Assembly (NCBI GenBank): GCA_024102915.1
Contig: JAGFJG010000136.1
Location: 35,845 to 99,844, forward strand
DNA length: 64,000 nucleotides
Direction of reading: 5' to 3'
Origin: Caldilineales bacterium
GTDB taxonomy: Bacteria; Chloroflexota; Anaerolineae; J102
A program made the position numbers and the translations under genes. Every line of letters starts with the position of its first letter. Within the stretch, counting starts at the first letter, position 1. Of this stretch, positions 62,075 through 64,000 are shown in pieces. Under the pieces are notes generated by a model, which was given only the letters and a program-made list of their open reading frames with translations, was not told where the DNA came from and searched no databases.

Positions 62075-63150
62075 CTGTAGAACTTAACATTGTTTGTCAG
62101 CGTTTGCACATTCCAACCAAGAAGTAGTGCATCGTAGTTGTCGGAAGAAAGAGCACCTTCAAAAAACATCGCTGTTGCATCAAATACAGATCTGACGTCC
62201 CAATCGCCGATATTCTGGTTGAATGCACTAGCATTTTGAAACATGCCTTTCATGTTGGCAGCATTGCTGGTATCCCAGCCGCCAATGTCCGCGTTAAAAG
62301 ACACCGCAAATCGAAACATCTGGGCAAAACTACCCACACTGCCGGTGTTCCAACCACTGATATCCTGGTTGAAGGTGCGTGCGTTGTAGAACATAGAATT
62401 CATAGTTTCAACATTACTGGTATCCCAATCACCAATATCTTGATTGAAAGCATCGGCGTTGTAGAACATGGAAGTCATATTTCTGACATTGCTGGTATCC
62501 CAATCGCCAATATCTTGATTGAAGGTATTGGCGTCATAGAACATGAAACTCATGTCGGGGACACTGCTGGTGTCCCAATCACCAATATCTTGATTGAAGG
62601 TATTGGCGCCAAATAACAGGTAACGCATGTCGACGACACTGCTGGTGTCCCAACCACCGATATTCTGGTTAAAGATGCGTGCAAACATGAACATTCTATA
62701 CATATCTGTGACATTACTGGTGTCCCAGCCGCCGATGTCCTGGTTGAAAGCCTTGGCCACAGCAAACATGTAGCTCATATCGGTAACACTGCCAGTATCC
62801 CAATCCCCGATATCTTGGTTGAAAGCTTCCGCGCCATAGAACAGGTAACCCATGTCGACGACATTGCTAGTGTCCCAGTCGCCGATATCACCATTAAATT
62901 TCGTGTTCTCAAGGAACATTGATCGCATATTGGTGACGCTGCCTGTGTTCCAGTCGCCTAAGTCTTGGTTAAAAACCCAAGCATTTGCGAACATCGAATC
63001 CATATTTGTGATATTACCGGTATCCCAGCCACTAATATCCTGGTTGAATGTGTGCGCTTTGTAAAACATAAAACTCACATCAGCGACATTGCTGGTATCC
63101 CAATCACCGATCTCACCGTTGAATGCCTCAGCCTCACGAAACATACCACT
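62075..63150 (-). repeat. 75-bp tandem repeats of the BspA-like gene
   Basis: Successive 75-bp units each encode 25 residues with a G-D-W-D-T-S-N-V core. About 13 units are counted from [11 protein letters not shown] to [11 protein letters not shown]. The high similarity between units allows copy-number change by recombination. Confidence 0.85.
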
Positions 63151-63446
63151 CATATCGGTTACGCTCGACAAGTCCGGCGCATCCGTAGCTGACATTACCA
63201 TGTAGACGCATCCTGAAAAAGCTTCAGCCATCGAACTCCATTTGCCGGTACCCCATTGCACAATATCCAGCAGCTTGTGTGAATCACCTCCGTGCCCCTC
63301 ACCGAAATAGATACGAGGATAACCCGTACTGGTACCACTATTGTCTTTGATGCGAATCGTGAATGTACCAGCGGTGGCATAATTGCATCTGTAGCTGCCG
63401 GTGACCCCCATTGCTTCAATTATACCGTCATCGTTGCAGTCAACGT

Positions 63447-63612
63447 TATAATTGGATAGTCTCCCTCTGGGGTGTTGGTATCTATTTCCGATTAGAAAAT
63501 CAGCCACAAATTTCACCAATTGGCACGAATTGAAGTCTTTTATTCGTGTGAATTCGTGCCATTCGTGGCAAACACGAATAACAACACTGTACAGGGAGAC
63601 TGCCTATAATTG
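63447..63612. mobile_element. 150-bp MITE with 8-bp target-site duplication
   Basis: The element spans 63455-63604, flanked by TATAATTG at 63447-63454 and 63605-63612. Terminal inverted repeats are GATAGTCTCCCT (left) and AGGGAGACTGCC (right; reverse complement GGCAGTCTCCCT), matching at 10 of 12 positions. It has an internal GGCACGAATT/AATTCGTGCC palindrome and no coding capacity. An 8-bp duplication fits several IS families; the parent transposase is not in the window. Confidence 0.88.
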
Positions 63613-63977
63613 TAACTGGCAATATCTTTGTCGGTGGGAATAATGAACGAGGTGCTACCCGACAAACCAAGATTGTTGGTTTTCACCGTGATCACGAAAT
63701 CATCGGCGGGGGAGGTTGGGGTCATCAGCCCGCTTTCGGCCCGAACAGCGCTGGCCGAGAAAACAAATGATAGGGCAATGATGGTAAATAGAATTGCTAC
63801 GGTGTGACGATTCATCTTGCGCCTCCTTCGGCGATGGGTTTATGGCAAGCACACGCATAAAAACCTGTAATCCATCTAGCTACCCGACAGTTTTGAAGGG
63901 GGTGAGAAAAAGTTGACCGACACATCGCCGATCGAGAAGATTGAGTTGCACAAAACCAAGATTCTCGGAGGTGAGAA

Positions 63978-64000
63978 ATGCCGGTCAGCCTGTATCATAC
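63978..64000 (+). CDS. Start of a gene running off the right edge
   Basis: ATG at 63978 is preceded by GGAGGTGA with 4-5 nt spacing, a strong ribosome site. Only MPVSLYH is visible, so nothing can be said about function. Confidence 0.4.

Larger units (their letters stand above)
61948..63815 (-). pseudogene. BspA-like (DUF285) repeat surface protein, interrupted by a MITE
   Basis: The gene begins at ATG 63815 (GGAGG ribosome site, signal peptide VAILFTIIALSFVFSASAV) and ends at 61948. It encodes at least 13 copies of a 25-residue DUF285 repeat (pattern [16 protein letters not shown], 75 bp each), then a tail ending [11 protein letters not shown]. The frame is broken after IASYNY by a 150-bp insertion with an 8-bp target duplication. 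Without it the frame reads [20 protein letters not shown] continuously. Currently two open frames remain (63540-63815 and 61948-63519), the second lacking a signal peptide. Confidence 0.85.

Noticed and set aside
62075..63150. CRISPR-like array
   Set aside because: Repeats are contiguous 75-bp coding units with no unique spacers between short direct repeats.
62236..63192. Plus-strand repetitive frames opposite the BspA-like gene
   Set aside because: They are periodic shadows of the 75-bp repeats on the minus strand.

Overview
The window looks like chromosomal DNA of a filamentous or anaerobe-related Chloroflexota bacterium (Anaerolineae/Caldilineae/Ardenticatenia-like). This placement is inferred from gene style, not tested: secreted proteins with Thr-Pro-rich linkers, a C-terminal YLPILRM tail, many non-ATG starts, and palindromic repeats between genes. 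It is gene-dense, and most neighbours read as short operons. I found no rRNA, tRNA, CRISPR array, prophage or transposase gene.

Layout. 1-10.3 kb: a LacI-type regulator (lacI-like, minus) lies between an Opp-type ABC transporter operon (binding protein, two permeases, two ATPases, then a coupled gene running off the left edge) and divergent genes for a mannonate-type SDR and a LarA-family nickel-pincer racemase. Tandem lac-like operators sit in the divergent promoter, so the unit probably handles a sugar or sugar acid. 10.5-13.5 kb: KtrB/KtrA potassium uptake and adenylate kinase. 13.5-14.3 kb: a solitary integron-type gene cassette beside other repeats. 14.3-21.7 kb: a DUF3048 lipoprotein, a receiver-thioredoxin-reductase-like fusion with its UBP zinc-finger partner, a SnoaL-like protein, a radical SAM gene (Rv2578c/SplB type) under a textbook promoter containing a LexA-type box, an HxlR regulator and an unrecognised 497-residue protein.

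21.8-33 kb: housekeeping and envelope genes (PlsC, Cmk, RluB-type synthase, D,D-carboxypeptidase, Tgt, UppP, a PstS-like lipoprotein, a TIM-barrel isomerase, an SH3-like protein, PrsW protease, MurA with Asp in place of the fosfomycin-target Cys, SAM hydrolase). 33-43.7 kb: SCP2 protein, Fe-dependent alcohol dehydrogenase and tungsten aldehyde oxidoreductase, then a lipid-centred group (two patatins, an SDR, an acyltransferase with a Cys-rich N-terminus, a second SCP2 protein, a PHA-type regulator, a TetR regulator). 43.9-52.2 kb: a protein ending in a PEP-synthase swivel domain, a secreted two-module protein with strong promoter and terminator, SGNH hydrolase, site-2 protease, fumarase, PIG-L deacetylase and ferredoxin.

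52.6-60.2 kb: a six-gene minus-strand operon encoding a histidine kinase, response regulator and complete sulfate-type ABC transporter whose ATPase carries two C-terminal universal-stress-protein domains. 60.7-64 kb: QueG with an in-frame palindromic insertion, and a BspA-like 75-bp-repeat surface-protein gene broken by a 150-bp MITE. Removing the MITE and one copy of its 8-bp target duplication restores the frame exactly.

The most noteworthy observations are the MITE-interrupted surface gene, the palindrome inside queG, the integron cassette, the CysA-USP fusion with its two-component system, the receiver/TrxR fusion lacking redox cysteines, the LexA box, and a 25-bp dispersed motif present in three near-identical copies. 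Functional names rest on motif recognition by eye; no database search was run.
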